This document shows positions 1 through 9,144 of a stretch of 64,000 nucleotides of DNA, piece after piece. Both the position numbers and the translations under genes were made by a program. This DNA comes from UBA4658 sp002405485 (GTDB lineage: Bacteria; Planctomycetota; Phycisphaerae; Phycisphaerales; UBA1924). Below the pieces are notes generated by a model, which was not told where the DNA came from, searched no databases, and saw only the letters and a program-made list of their open reading frames with translations. Position 1 is the first letter of the stretch, and each line of letters begins with the position of its first letter. The stretch lies in the NCBI GenBank assembly GCA_036823255.1, contig DAISGC010000003.1, positions 1 through 64,000 of the forward strand, given 5' to 3'.

Positions 1-241
1 CCCCACGCCACTTCCCCACCCTTCTTCCCTACTCCCCCCCCCCCCCCCCCCCCCCTCCCCTCTCCCCTCCCCCCCCCCCGGGCGCCCCCCCCCCCCCCCC
101 CGACCGCCCCTGCGTGGGTGAGAAGCCGGGCGAGCGGCGACTCGAGCGATCGGGCGGAGCTTCAGGACAGACGGCCGCGTGGCTGGCGACCTCGAACAAC
201 CACCTGTTTGGGGAGTGGCTGGTAGGGAGGGGGGAGGGGGG
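1..241. other. C-rich low-complexity left edge, no gene
   Basis: The first 105 bases are dominated by long C homopolymers (about 31-55, 68-79 and 85-101). This is unlike the rest of the window and typical of an unreliable contig end. From 106 to 241 the sequence looks normal, but I see no convincing gene, RNA or terminator. It lies downstream of fliM, where another flagellar gene might have been expected. Confidence 0.6.
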
Positions 242-1258
242 TCAGACCCGATCGGAGGGCTGGACGGCTCGCACGACCTTGACCGCACGTTGTCCCTTGA
301 ACTGCCCAATGTGCCCGAGGAAGCTCTTCTCGTTCTCGACGCACAGGACGACCGGACTGCCCGCCGGTCGGCTGGTCGTCACGATGTCGCCCACCGACAG
401 ATTCATCAGTTCCTGCAGGGTAATCGTCGTTTCCGCGAGCAGACCCGTCACCACAAGCCCGGCTCGGCTGAGTGAGCCCACGATCCGCTGCTTCATCTCC
501 TGACCAACACCCGATTTCGGCGTGTTGAACCAGTTCTGGCTGGAAAGATCCTCGACGATGGGCTCGATGACGTTGTACGGGATGCACAGGTTCATGGTGC
601 CGGCCCGATTGGCCATCTTCACCTCAAACCCGATGACCACGACGACCTCGTTCGGGGGAACGATCTGCACGAGTTGGGGATTGCTCTCGGTCGCGGTGAT
701 TTCAAAGGCAAGCTGCTTGATGCTCGCCCAGGCCTCGCCCAGGGCGGCCAACCCGCGGCTCGTGACCTTGCTGATGAGCCGCGTCTCGATCAGGGTCATC
801 GGACGCTGGGGAATGAACAGCTCCGAGTTCGTTCCGCCCAGCAATCGATCGATGATCGGGTAGATGATCAGCGGCGAGATCTCCAGGCACATCTGCCCCT
901 CCAGGGGCTTGGCCTGCATCAGATTGAAGCTCGTCGGATTCGGGAGCCCCGAGATGAACTCGGCGTAGGTCATCTGTTCGCAGTTGGCGACCTTGACTTC
1001 GACGATGGTCCGGAGGAACCCGCTGAGCGCCGCGCCGAAGTTCCGGGCAAAGCTCTCGTGGAGCGTTTGCAGAGCCCGCATCTGGTCCTTGCTCACCCGC
1101 TCGGGCCGCTTGAAGTCGTACGGGCGAACCTCGACATTCTCCAGATCCCGCCGGTACCGGCTGAAAATCTGGATCGAGTTCTCCTCTTCCTCCACCTCGC
1201 CGGAGTCCACGGCGGCGAGCAGCGCATCGATCTCGGATTGGTCAAGCACGTCAGGCAT
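242..1258 (-). CDS. fliM: flagellar motor switch protein FliM
   Basis: A 338-residue FliM, part of the cytoplasmic C-ring that binds CheY-P and sets rotation direction. The N-terminus has the CheY-binding motif EIDALL (residues 9-14). The central FliM domain (about 45-240) contains the GGTNS loop after RLL. The C-terminal SpoA domain (about 260-335) ends in a ...FLGHIGQFKGQRAVKV block. The open frame runs much further upstream through the antisense of dsbD, so I place the start at the ATG at 1258, which begins the conserved N-terminus. Length is normal for the family. The gene is divergent from dsbD with about 170 bases between. No other flagellar gene is present; the left-hand neighbour is lost in the low-quality edge. 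Confidence 0.95.
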   Translation of the reverse strand: MPDVLDQSEIDALLAAVDSGEVEEEENSIQIFSRYRRDLENVEVRPYDFKRPERVSKDQMRALQTLHESFARNFGAALSGFLRTIVEVKVANCEQMTYAEFISGLPNPTSFNLMQAKPLEGQMCLEISPLIIYPIIDRLLGGTNSELFIPQRPMTLIETRLISKVTSRGLAALGEAWASIKQLAFEITATESNPQLVQIVPPNEVVVVIGFEVKMANRAGTMNLCIPYNVIEPIVEDLSSQNWFNTPKSGVGQEMKQRIVGSLSRAGLVVTGLLAETTITLQELMNLSVGDIVTTSRPAGSPVVLCVENEKSFLGHIGQFKGQRAVKVVRAVQPSDRV

Positions 1259-1429
1259 GAGGGTGTCTCGCGAATATCGGTCCTGCTCTGGCCCTGGCTG
1301 TAATGGTCGGGCCGGGGATGAGCCGAACCTATGATCGGGCTGGTTCTGTCCTGACGCCGAGCCGCGGGTTCGGGCTTTTCGGCATCTGAAGTCGGGCAAC
1401 CGCGTGGTCGGAAAGGAATACAACCGACG

Positions 1430-3532
1430 ATGACTCCTGCAACTCAGTGGACGAAGCGTTCGGGATGGGTGTGGATCACGCTGGCCATGCTGCTTGGCGG
1501 CGTCTTGTGGCCGACCGCGGCGAAGGCCCAGGGTGAGCAGACGCCGATCAAGACGAGGGCTGTGGCTCAGCAGACCACGGTGGCGGCGGGCGGTCAGGTG
1601 GTCATCGCCGTGGAGATCGACCTTGGCGAGGTGTTTCATGCCTGGCCGGAAAAGGGCGTGAAGCTCCCGTTTGATGATGAGACGCTCATCCGGACATCCG
1701 TGGGGCTGGCTCCCACCGATCAGCCGTACATCCGGATGGACGGCGTGCAGTATCCCGCGACCAAACTCGGGAAGGTCCCGGACCCGACCGGGGCCGTTGA
1801 CGCGTTCAATCAGCCCAAGAAGGTCGACGCGCCGCTGTATTCCGGCAAGGCGGTTTCCTATGTGCGGCTGTGGGTGCTGCCAAATGCCCCAGCCGGGCCT
1901 CTGACGGCCACGATCGCGCTCACGTATCAGGCCTGCGACGACAGCATGTGCTTCGCACCTGAGGATGTGGAGCTTCCGGTGCAGTTGACGATCGTGGCGG
2001 CGGGTGCTGCAGCGTCGGGCGGGACACCGGCGGGGCCCGGAACCGGCGATCTGTTTGCCAAGTTTGACGCCGGAGCGTGGTCGGCGACCGCGCCGCCTGC
2101 CGCGACAACTCCGACCGCGCCTGGCGGCGCCGGGAGCGTGGGTCAGGCGGGCGCCGCATCTGCAGGGGGGCCTGCGCAGGGCGTGAAGCTGTTCAACATC
2201 GATTTCGGGCGGAACATCTTCGTCATTTTTCTGATCGCCGCCGTCGGCGGGATGGTGCTGAACCTGACGCCGTGCGTGCTGCCGGTGATTCCGCTGAAGA
2301 TCATGTCGCTCACATCGCACGCCAAGAGCCGGAGCCACGGGATCGTGCTTGGGCTGTGGATGGCCGCGGGTGTGGTGGCGTTCTGGGTGGCGATCGGCAC
2401 GCCGATGGCGTTCGTGAGCTCGCGTCTGGACCCGTCGCAGTATCTCTTCGGGACGTGGTGGGTGGCGATGGGCATCGGACTGCTGGTCGGCGTGATGGGG
2501 CTTGGGATCATGGGGCTGTTCAACATCAACCTGCCCCAGTCGGTGTACTTGATCGAGACCAAGGCCGACAGCCCGATGGGGTCGTTTTTCTATGGGGTCA
2601 TGGCGGCGGTGCTGGGCCTGCCGTGCTTTGGGTTCGTGGCCGGCGGTCTGCTTGCGGCGGCGTCGACGCTGCCACCGATGTCGATCATGGCGATCTTCGT
2701 GGGTCTTGGCTCGGGCATGGCCGCGCCGTATCTGGTGCTGTCGGCGTGGCCACACCTGCTGAAGTTCATCCCGCGAACCGGCCCCGCGAGCGACCTGGTG
2801 AAGCAGGTGATGGGGCTGCTGCTGCTGGCGGCGGCGGCGTTCTTCGTCAGCGCGTCGATCAAGACTCTGCTGAAGGAGTTCCCGTACCTTGCGGGCTCGA
2901 TGGAGTGGTGGGCGGTCGGGTTCTTTGTTGCGATCGCCGGAGTCTGGATGGCGGTCCGGACGTTCCAGATCACCCGGAAGCCGGCGTTTCGCGTGGTGTT
3001 TGCGATCCTGGCGGTCGCGATGACCGCGGGCATCTACCTGTTTGCTCATGAGACGCTCGTGAAGGACCGGGCGACCTATGTGGCCCGTCAGGAGGCCTTC
3101 AAGGGCATGGACGTCGCCAATGGCGAGGTGCCCGCCGGGGTCTGGCTGGAATACAGCCCCGAGCTGTTCGCGGCGGTTCAGAAGGCGGGAAGGCCGATTT
3201 TCCTGGACTTCACGGCGGACTGGTGCATCACGTGCAAGGCGCTCAAGGCGGCGATCCTGGATACCGAGCCACTGGCGACGCACTTCAAGCAGTGCGGGGT
3301 GGTGCTGATGGAGGTGGATTGCACGGTCCGGCGGAGCCCCGGGTCCAAGAAGCTGGCCGAACTGGGGCGAACGGGGGTGCCGACCTGGGCGGTGTTCGCC
3401 AACGGGTCGGACAAGCCGCACTTTCTGCCGGTGGACCGTCCGACATCGGGAACGGTGCTTGCGGAGCTTGAGGCGGCGGGAGTGCGGTGTCTGGACGACA
3501 AGGCGTCGGCGAGCTCAAGTGGTCAACGTTGA
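1430..3532 (+). CDS. dsbD: DsbD-type thiol:disulfide interchange protein
   Basis: A 700-residue inner-membrane electron carrier that moves reducing power from cytoplasmic thioredoxin to exported proteins. There is a signal peptide (cleavage probably after AKA near residue 33). An N-terminal DsbD-alpha-like beta-sandwich covers about 35-190, then an Ala/Gly/Pro-rich linker. The multi-helix CcdA-like membrane core (about 258-545) has its redox cysteines in TPCVLP (C282) and LPCFGF (C399). The C-terminal thioredoxin domain has the WCITC active site (C599/C602). A GGAAAGGA-like ribosome site precedes the ATG. tRNA-Gly follows 71 bases downstream. The three-domain order is the classical one. The preferred exported substrate cannot be told from sequence. 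Confidence 0.93.
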   Translation: MTPATQWTKRSGWVWITLAMLLGGVLWPTAAKAQGEQTPIKTRAVAQQTTVAAGGQVVIAVEIDLGEVFHAWPEKGVKLPFDDETLIRTSVGLAPTDQPYIRMDGVQYPATKLGKVPDPTGAVDAFNQPKKVDAPLYSGKAVSYVRLWVLPNAPAGPLTATIALTYQACDDSMCFAPEDVELPVQLTIVAAGAAASGGTPAGPGTGDLFAKFDAGAWSATAPPAATTPTAPGGAGSVGQAGAASAGGPAQGVKLFNIDFGRNIFVIFLIAAVGGMVLNLTPCVLPVIPLKIMSLTSHAKSRSHGIVLGLWMAAGVVAFWVAIGTPMAFVSSRLDPSQYLFGTWWVAMGIGLLVGVMGLGIMGLFNINLPQSVYLIETKADSPMGSFFYGVMAAVLGLPCFGFVAGGLLAAASTLPPMSIMAIFVGLGSGMAAPYLVLSAWPHLLKFIPRTGPASDLVKQVMGLLLLAAAAFFVSASIKTLLKEFPYLAGSMEWWAVGFFVAIAGVWMAVRTFQITRKPAFRVVFAILAVAMTAGIYLFAHETLVKDRATYVARQEAFKGMDVANGEVPAGVWLEYSPELFAAVQKAGRPIFLDFTADWCITCKALKAAILDTEPLATHFKQCGVVLMEVDCTVRRSPGSKKLAELGRTGVPTWAVFANGSDKPHFLPVDRPTSGTVLAELEAAGVRCLDDKASASSSGQR

Positions 3533-3603
3533 CGCTCGATGGTGAGGGCGATACTGTTCCACCCCCCGGGGTGACCGGCAACGGTCATCGCGGGTGACAA
3601 GTC

Positions 3604-3675
3604 GAGGGCGTAGCTCAGTGGTAGAGCGACACGTTGCCAACGTGTAGGTCGAGGGTTCAAGCCCCTTCGCCCTCT
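3604..3675 (+). tRNA. tRNA-Gly (anticodon GCC)
   Basis: A 72-base cloverleaf. The acceptor stem GAGGGCG (3604-3610) pairs fully with CGCCCTC (3668-3674). The D-arm is GCTCAGTGGTAGAGC, the anticodon stem ACACG/CGTGT has loop TTGCCAA with anticodon GCC at 3636-3638, and the T-arm is GAGGG/CCCTT around TTCAAGC. The discriminator is T, as expected for bacterial tRNA-Gly. The 3' CCA is not encoded. An intrinsic terminator follows 7 bases downstream. Confidence 0.98.
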
Positions 3676-3682
3676 TTGCTAG

Positions 3683-3721
3683 GCGAGCCGGTGTGATGAC
3701 GCACCGGCTCGCTTTGTTTTT
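3683..3721 (+). terminator. rho-independent terminator of tRNA-Gly
   Basis: A perfect 11-bp stem, GCGAGCCGGTG (3683-3693) with CACCGGCTCGC (3702-3712), an 8-base loop and a T-rich tail TTTGTTTTT. It ends the tRNA transcript. It also shows that the GTG/ATG codons at 3693-3698, which could extend the next gene, lie inside the hairpin and are not its start. Confidence 0.93.
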
Positions 3722-3770
3722 GGGGTCGTGCGTGACCGAAGCCCGATCGGGTACGCTCTCTGGAAGCCCC

Positions 3771-5411
3771 ATGCTCATCACTCTTGCGACGACGACGTTC
3801 CGAGCCGCCGACTGGATCGTGCTTGGGGGATATCTCGTGCTGCTGGTCTTCACGGGCTGGTGGTTCAGCCGTCGCGAGGCCAAGAGCACGCACGAGTACT
3901 TTCTGGCCGGTCGGCGGATGCCGATGTGGGCGGTGAGCGTGTCGATCATCGCGACGTCGCTGTCGGCGGCGACGTTCGTCGGCGCGCCCGAGCAGTCGTA
4001 CACGGGGGATCTGACGTACTTGTCCACGAACATCGGCGGTCTGATCGCGGTGTTCGTAGTGGCATATGTCTTCATCCCGGCGTACTACCGGAACAACTGC
4101 ACGACCGTGTACGAGCTGCTGGAGGCACGCTTCGGACCTGGGAGCAAGCGGGCGACGAGCGCGGCGTTCATGGTCGGGCGACTGTTCGCGTCGGGAGCGC
4201 GGATCTACATCGGGGCGATTCCGCTGAGCATGATCCTGTTCGGGACGGATGTCGCGGAGAGTCCGAACTATCCGGTGCTCATGATCTGCTCGATCGCCGC
4301 GCTGGCGGTGGTGGGGACGTTCTACACGCTGTTCGGCGGGATCTCGAGCGTGATCTGGACGGACGTGATCCAGACGGTGGTGCTGATCGTGGCCGTGCTG
4401 GCGGCGATCGTGGTGCTGCTTTCCAAGATCGATCTGCCGATCGAGTCGATCGTGCAGCAGTTGACGGGCCGGGCGGATCAGGTGGCGCCCGGGCTTGTCG
4501 GGGGCGGGATGGACAAGCTGAACGTGGTGGATGTCGGGCTTGATCCGTCGAAGCCCCGGTGGGGGTTTGACCCCGCCGCGCAGTTCACGCTGCTGACGGC
4601 GGTGCTGGGGTTCAGCCTGATCGGGATCGCGGCCAACGGCACGGATCACGACATGGTGCAGCGGATGCTCACGTGCAAGAACGCGATCCAGGGCGGGCGG
4701 AGCGTGCTGCTGTCGATCGCGATCGGCGTGCCGCTGGTGCTGGCGTTTCTGGTGGTGGGGCTGCTGCTGTGGGTGTTCTACCGGCAGGCGGTGATGGGCG
4801 GCTCGACGAGCGGGATGCCGGAGTCCAAGGTGGTGTTCGTGCAGTTCATCATCAAGGAGATGCCCGCCGGGCTGAGCGGGCTGATGCTCGCGGGATTATT
4901 CGCCGCGGGCGTGGGATCGCTCACGAGCGCGATCAATGCGATGGCCGCGACGTTCGTGAAGGACTTCTACGCGCGGTGGGTGCCGCAGAGGTCGGACGCT
5001 CATTACTTGAGCGCGGGGCGTTGGGCCGTGATCGGCTGGGGCGCGGCGCTCGCGCTGTTCGCTGTGGCGTGCCTGTTCTGGCAGCGGGCGAGCCCGGGAA
5101 CGACGCTCATCGGGCTGGCGCTGGGGGTGATGACGTTTGCCTATGCGGGATTGCTGGCGGTGTACCTGGTGGCGCTGTTCACGAAGCGCGGGAACACGAC
5201 GAGCGTGATCTGCGCGCTGATCACGGGTTTTGTGTCGATCGCGCTGCTGCAGGGATGGGCCTGGCCGCACTGGACCAAGCACCTGCCGTGGATCGGGACG
5301 GAGCTGAGCCAGGTGAAGCTGGCGTTTCCGTGGCACATGACGATCGGGACGGGGCTGGCTTTTGCGGTGTGCGTGATGGGCAAGCCGAGCGGCGTCAATC
5401 GGGCACGGTGA
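3771..5411 (+). CDS. sodium:solute symporter (SSS family)
   Basis: A 546-residue polytopic membrane protein of the sodium:solute symporter family (SglT/PutP-like), about 13-14 helices. Typical features are the TM1 region DWIVLGGYLVLLVFTGW, the FLAGRRMPMW segment, the following SIIATSLSAATFVGAPE (sodium-site region), and later GLFAAGVGSLTSAINAMAA. The start is placed at the ATG at 3771 after a weak GGAAG, because upstream in-frame starts fall in the tRNA terminator. The 3' end overlaps the convergent phosphodiesterase gene by 17 bases. The solute (sugar, nucleoside, amino acid) cannot be called from sequence; the nearest neighbours give no metabolic hint. Confidence 0.9.
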   Translation: MLITLATTTFRAADWIVLGGYLVLLVFTGWWFSRREAKSTHEYFLAGRRMPMWAVSVSIIATSLSAATFVGAPEQSYTGDLTYLSTNIGGLIAVFVVAYVFIPAYYRNNCTTVYELLEARFGPGSKRATSAAFMVGRLFASGARIYIGAIPLSMILFGTDVAESPNYPVLMICSIAALAVVGTFYTLFGGISSVIWTDVIQTVVLIVAVLAAIVVLLSKIDLPIESIVQQLTGRADQVAPGLVGGGMDKLNVVDVGLDPSKPRWGFDPAAQFTLLTAVLGFSLIGIAANGTDHDMVQRMLTCKNAIQGGRSVLLSIAIGVPLVLAFLVVGLLLWVFYRQAVMGGSTSGMPESKVVFVQFIIKEMPAGLSGLMLAGLFAAGVGSLTSAINAMAATFVKDFYARWVPQRSDAHYLSAGRWAVIGWGAALALFAVACLFWQRASPGTTLIGLALGVMTFAYAGLLAVYLVALFTKRGNTTSVICALITGFVSIALLQGWAWPHWTKHLPWIGTELSQVKLAFPWHMTIGTGLAFAVCVMGKPSGVNRAR

Positions 5412-6240
5412 TGCGGATGGGCTCGATCGCGACGGATCGTCGATGCTCGACGTCCAATCGGAGGAGTGCTCCGCAGGCCTGGTTCTCGTCGGTGGCGACG
5501 TCGAGGGAGGCGGGGCCCTGACGGACCATGGCGTTGAGCGTCGCCGCGACGTCGCGGCCGATGACGCTGCGATGCGGGCCGCACATGCCAAGGTCGGTCA
5601 TCGCGGCGAGGCGATGCTCCAGGACCCGGGCGTCGGCGGTCTGGACGTGGGTGTGGGTGCCGAGCACGGCGACGACGGTTGGCGCGGTGGGGGAGCTCCA
5701 GCGTTCGAGGCAGTGCCAGGCGAGGGCCTGTTTCTCGCTGGTGGCCTCGGCGTGGATCTCGACGATGACCATGGCGTCCGGCTCTGGAAGAGCGGAGAGC
5801 TCGCGATCGACGGCCTCGAACGGGCTGTTTGCCAGGAGGGGCATGTACAGCCGACCGAGCACCGTGAGGACGTAGATGGGCCGGGAGCGCAGGCCGGGAG
5901 GGAGCTTGTCTGGGAGTTCGAGCCGGATGAGGCGTTTTCCGGGTGCGTGCAGCGAGAGGTTGGCTGGGCGAGCGATGGGGTGCAAGCGGTCTTCGAGGAC
6001 GTCGGCGATGGCGCGGTCCTTGAAGACATGGTCGCCGAGGGTGACGGCGTCGGCGCCTGCTCGGCGGAGTTCGCGATAGTTGTCAGCGGAGCAGCCGGAC
6101 CCGTTTCGGGCGTTCTCGCCGTTGACGATGAGGGCGTGTGCGCCGTGGAGGTCACGGAGCTTTGGCCAGGCGTGGGCGACGGCGCGGCGGCCCGGGGAGC
6201 CGACGACGTCGCCGAGGAATGCGATGCGGAGTTCGGACAT
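5395..6240 (-). CDS. YmdB-like metallophosphoesterase
   Basis: A 281-residue protein of the YmdB/TIGR00282 family of calcineurin-fold phosphodiesterases. Characterised relatives hydrolyse 2',3'-cyclic nucleotides and affect RNA turnover and biofilm decisions. Metal-ligand blocks are in order: FLGDVVGSPGR near residue 8, VNGENARNG near 40, LGDHVFKDR near 68, an Asp/Glu-His stretch VEIHAEATSEKQAL, GTHTHVQTADARVL, and a final DLGMCGPHRSVIGRD. Full length for the family. The start ATG at 6240 lies opposite fumC with about 160 bases between them. The 3' end overlaps the symporter gene tail to tail. Confidence 0.9.
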   Translation of the reverse strand: MSELRIAFLGDVVGSPGRRAVAHAWPKLRDLHGAHALIVNGENARNGSGCSADNYRELRRAGADAVTLGDHVFKDRAIADVLEDRLHPIARPANLSLHAPGKRLIRLELPDKLPPGLRSRPIYVLTVLGRLYMPLLANSPFEAVDRELSALPEPDAMVIVEIHAEATSEKQALAWHCLERWSSPTAPTVVAVLGTHTHVQTADARVLEHRLAAMTDLGMCGPHRSVIGRDVAATLNAMVRQGPASLDVATDENQACGALLRLDVEHRRSVAIEPIRITVPD

Positions 6241-6400
6241 TGGGGGAGATCATTGGGGGGTCGGGGTTCAATCCGGGTGGGGATCGAACTAGGATGGGGA
6301 AATTGGTCACAGGCGGCGTGTCTGCGCGTCCCGGGAGGGTGTCTCAGGCCAGCTGCACGTGCCAGACAGACTGCCGATTCAGAGACAAAAGGAAGATCCG

Positions 6401-7900
6401 ATGGCGACCCCGAGCACACAGACCCGCACCGAGAAGGACACCATGGGCCCGATGGAGGTTCCCGCGAGCGCGCTGTATGGGGCGAGCACGCAGCGGGCGG
6501 TGCTGAACTTTCCGATGTCCGGTCGGCCGGTGCCGGCACGGGTGATCAAGGCGTACGCGATCTTGAAGGCGGCGTGCGCGAGCGTGAACCTTGCGCTCCA
6601 TCGGCTGGACGAGGGCCGGGCCAAGGCCATCATCGAGGCCTGTCGGGAGATCGAAGATGGGTTGCCGGCGTTCGGCGGACTGACGGCCCATTTCCCCGTC
6701 GACGTGTTCCAGACCGGGTCGGGCACGTCGACGAACATGAACGTGAACGAGGTGGTGGCGAACATCGTGTGCATGCGTCGGCACAAGCCGATCGGGTCGT
6801 CCAAGGACGCCGCGTATCTGGCGGCAGGGGGGGTGCACCCCAATGACCACGTGAACATGGGCCAGAGCTCCAACGACACGTTTCCGACGGCGATGCACGT
6901 GGCCGCGGCGATGGCGATCCACGCGGAGCTTCTGCCCGCGGTGAAGCGGATCTGCGAGAAGCTCGACGGTCAGGCGAGGGAGTGGGACAGGATCGTCAAG
7001 ATCGGGCGCACGCACCTGCAGGACGCGACGCCGATCCGGCTCGGGCAGGAGTTCAGCGGGTATGCGGCGCAGATGCACCACGCCGAGGAGCGTCTGCATC
7101 GCGCGCTGCACACGCTGGGCGAGCTGGCGATCGGGGGCACGGCGGTGGGGACGGGGATCAACACGCACGAGCAGTTCGGCGGGCTGGTGGCGTCGGAGCT
7201 CATGAAGCGGACCGGCGTGCACTTCCGCGAGGCGATGAACCACTTCGAGGCGCAGCACGCCAAGGACGCGTTTGTCGAGGCGAGCGGGCATCTGCGGACG
7301 ATCGCCGTGAGCTTGAGCAAGATCGCCAACGACATCCGCTGGCTGGGCTCAGGGCCACGCTGCGGGATCGGGGAACTGGTGCTGCCGGCGGTGCAGCCGG
7401 GCTCGAGCATCATGCCGGGCAAGGTGAACCCGGTGATCTGCGAGGCGGTGATCATGGCGTGCTGCCAGGTGATCGGCAATGACCACGCGGTGGCGCTTGG
7501 GGGAATGGGGGGGATCGGTTCGCTGCTGGACCTGAACGTGGCGATGCCGATGATGGCGGCGAACGTGCTGGACTCGATCGAGCTGCTGACGCGATCGTGC
7601 CATGTCTTCACCGAGAACCTGCTCGAGGGCCTGAAGCCGGATGAGGAGCGGTGCAAGTCGCTGATCGAAGGGTCGCTGGCGATGTGCACGAGCCTGGTGC
7701 CGGTGATCGGGTACGACAAGTCGGCCGCGCTGGCCAAGGACGCATTCAAGGCCGGCAAGACGGTCCGGCAGATGGCGTATGAGACGGTGGTCGGGCAAAA
7801 GGACAACGCGGGCGTGGTGATCACACGCGAGGCGATCGATCAGTACCTGGATCCGTGGTCGATGACGCTGCCGGGTGGCGAAGGGGCGGCGGGGGGGTGA
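6401..7900 (+). CDS. fumC: class II fumarate hydratase
   Basis: A 499-residue fumarase C, the TCA-cycle enzyme interconverting fumarate and malate. It has the superfamily signature GSSIMPGKVNP (residues 334-344), the GRTHLQDATP block with the catalytic His (H205), TGSGTSTNMNVNEV near 105 and SGPRCGIGE near 320. GPRCGIGEL and the loop preceding the signature fit fumarase better than aspartase or argininosuccinate lyase. The ATG at 6401 follows AGGAAG; an in-frame ATG at 6359 lacks a ribosome site and adds an unconserved peptide. The C-terminus ends in a Gly-rich tail. Stand-alone gene, divergent from the YmdB-like gene. Confidence 0.95.
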   Translation: MATPSTQTRTEKDTMGPMEVPASALYGASTQRAVLNFPMSGRPVPARVIKAYAILKAACASVNLALHRLDEGRAKAIIEACREIEDGLPAFGGLTAHFPVDVFQTGSGTSTNMNVNEVVANIVCMRRHKPIGSSKDAAYLAAGGVHPNDHVNMGQSSNDTFPTAMHVAAAMAIHAELLPAVKRICEKLDGQAREWDRIVKIGRTHLQDATPIRLGQEFSGYAAQMHHAEERLHRALHTLGELAIGGTAVGTGINTHEQFGGLVASELMKRTGVHFREAMNHFEAQHAKDAFVEASGHLRTIAVSLSKIANDIRWLGSGPRCGIGELVLPAVQPGSSIMPGKVNPVICEAVIMACCQVIGNDHAVALGGMGGIGSLLDLNVAMPMMAANVLDSIELLTRSCHVFTENLLEGLKPDEERCKSLIEGSLAMCTSLVPVIGYDKSAALAKDAFKAGKTVRQMAYETVVGQKDNAGVVITREAIDQYLDPWSMTLPGGEGAAGG

Positions 7901-7973
7901 GTGAAGTGGGGGGCACGTGAGCGAGTGCTCCCCGCGCTGAGGGTCTCGTCAAGACCGGGAGTCTTGCCAAAGC

Positions 7974-8004
7974 ACAGCGGCCCGCCGGAGGGGCGAGCCG
8001 CTGT
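7974..8004. terminator. hairpin between convergent fumC and anchor-protein gene
   Basis: Inverted repeat ACAGCGGC (7974-7981) and GCCGCTGT (7997-8004) lies between the 3' ends of fumC (+) and the choice-of-anchor gene (-). A second small inverted repeat (CAAGAC/GTCTTG, about 7950-7966) sits beside it. Neither has a U-tract on either strand, so a terminator or mRNA-stabilising role is inferred from position only. Confidence 0.4.
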
Positions 8005-8035
8005 GAGTTGCGATTTGGAGATTGGCTTGTGACGA

Positions 8036-8728
8036 TCAGCGGCGACGGCGAGCGGCGAGGAGGCCACCCATGCCCAGCAGCGCGGCCGCGCCGGGGGCGG
8101 GGATGATCTCGGTGGTGAAGCGAGCGATGACGTCGGCGGTGACGGTCTGGCCCTCGGGGAGCGAGAGCGTGGTGAGTGAGCCGCCGGAGGGCAGGCGGAA
8201 GCCGTTGATGGCCAGCGTGTACTCGGTGTTGCCGATCACGATGACGTTGGGGTTGGCGGGAGTGACGAAGTTCAGCAGGTCTGCGTCGAGGACGGGATCG
8301 CCGGTGACGTTCTCGGTGATGGTAAAGTTGAAGATGAAGTTGAAGGTCTGATTCGGAAGAGCGGGCAGATCGAAGATGGTCGTCAGCGCGCCGTTGGCGC
8401 CCTGCGGGCCGGTGGCGGTGAGGCCGTTGAAGTACGAGACGGTGCCGATGACGAACTCAGTTTCCTCGAGCGCGTTGAAGTTGGCGACGCCGGTGAACCT
8501 GAGAACGTTGGGAACGAATCCGTCGCCGCCACCGACGCCGAACTGCACTTCGGACTGGCCGCCGCGCGTGCTGGTGTTGGTGATGGGCTGCGATCCACCC
8601 CCGCCAAAGGCCGAGGAGAACTGCAGAAAGCTGCCACCCTGGAACGTGACAGGGCCACCTGCGCTGGCGAGGCCGGCGAAGGTGGTCAACGTGGCGACAG
8701 CGACAGCCGAGAGAGAATCGGTACGCAT
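8036..8728 (-). CDS. choice-of-anchor surface protein with PEP-CTERM-like tail
   Basis: A 230-residue exported protein. It has a signal peptide (hydrophobic stretch ending GLASA near residue 24), a beta-rich domain that resembles the choice-of-anchor K type (FTGVANFNALEETEF, IGTVSYFNG), and a C-terminal sorting signal. The tail is Pro-Ala-Pro, then a short hydrophobic segment GAAALLGMGGLLAA, then four Arg, as in PEP-CTERM-like substrates of exosortases. The ATG at 8728 is preceded by AGGAG; an upstream in-frame ATG would add an unnatural leader. No exosortase gene is in the window. Function is probably as a cell-surface or matrix structural protein. Confidence 0.82.
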   Translation of the reverse strand: MRTDSLSAVAVATLTTFAGLASAGGPVTFQGGSFLQFSSAFGGGGSQPITNTSTRGGQSEVQFGVGGGDGFVPNVLRFTGVANFNALEETEFVIGTVSYFNGLTATGPQGANGALTTIFDLPALPNQTFNFIFNFTITENVTGDPVLDADLLNFVTPANPNVIVIGNTEYTLAINGFRLPSGGSLTTLSLPEGQTVTADVIARFTTEIIPAPGAAALLGMGGLLAARRRR

Positions 8729-8807
8729 ATCCCTAACTCCTACCAAAATGTGCCGGCTGAGACAAGCCGGGCGATGCTTCACCCCTCCCCCTCAAGAGAG
8801 TTCGATG

Positions 8808-8834
8808 ATGATAACACAGGTTTCTGATTTGCAA
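8808..8834 (-). promoter_or_regulatory. candidate sigma-70-like promoter of the anchor-protein gene
   Basis: Read on the minus strand, TTGCAA (8834-8829) and TATCAT (8813-8808) are 15 bases apart in an AT-rich island that stands out from the GC-rich surroundings, about 80 bases before the ATG. A small hairpin (CCGGCT/AGCCGG, 8753-8770) lies in the predicted leader. The spacing is short, so this is only a candidate. Confidence 0.35.
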
Positions 8835-9144
8835 TACCTCTTCTGGACATTTTCGCACTTTTTTGATCGCGAGCATGGCGCACATGTCAGATTGGTGATT
8901 CCGCATGTTCGCGCAGTCGCCCATCTTCACACGTACAACGTGAGATCAGAATCTGATGTCGGTCTGGTCAAGTTCAGGAGCGTGCGGCGGGCGGTTGCGC
9001 TCTGGTCGATTTCTCCGCGCGCTCGACGTGGTCTCGTGAAGCAGCGAAGTAGCGCACGCCGCACGCGCTCGAGTTCCGGCATCGGCCCGCGACTTGAGCC
9101 AAGTCAGGACCGGCGTGAATGACGCCGCCTGCGTTGTCGAAGAG
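8835..9144. other. intergenic region with nothing identifiable
   Basis: About 310 bases between the stop of the ammonia-lyase gene and the promoter island of the anchor-protein gene. It starts AT-rich and becomes GC-rich. I found no coding frame with family resemblance, no tRNA and no clear terminator. Confidence 0.4.

Noticed and set aside
1259..3421. N-terminal extension of fliM through the antisense of dsbD
   Set aside because: The FliM CheY-binding N-terminus begins exactly at the ATG at 1258; the upstream translation is Arg/His rich and unrelated.
3693..3770. Longer start for the sodium:solute symporter
   Set aside because: The first codons would lie inside the tRNA terminator hairpin.
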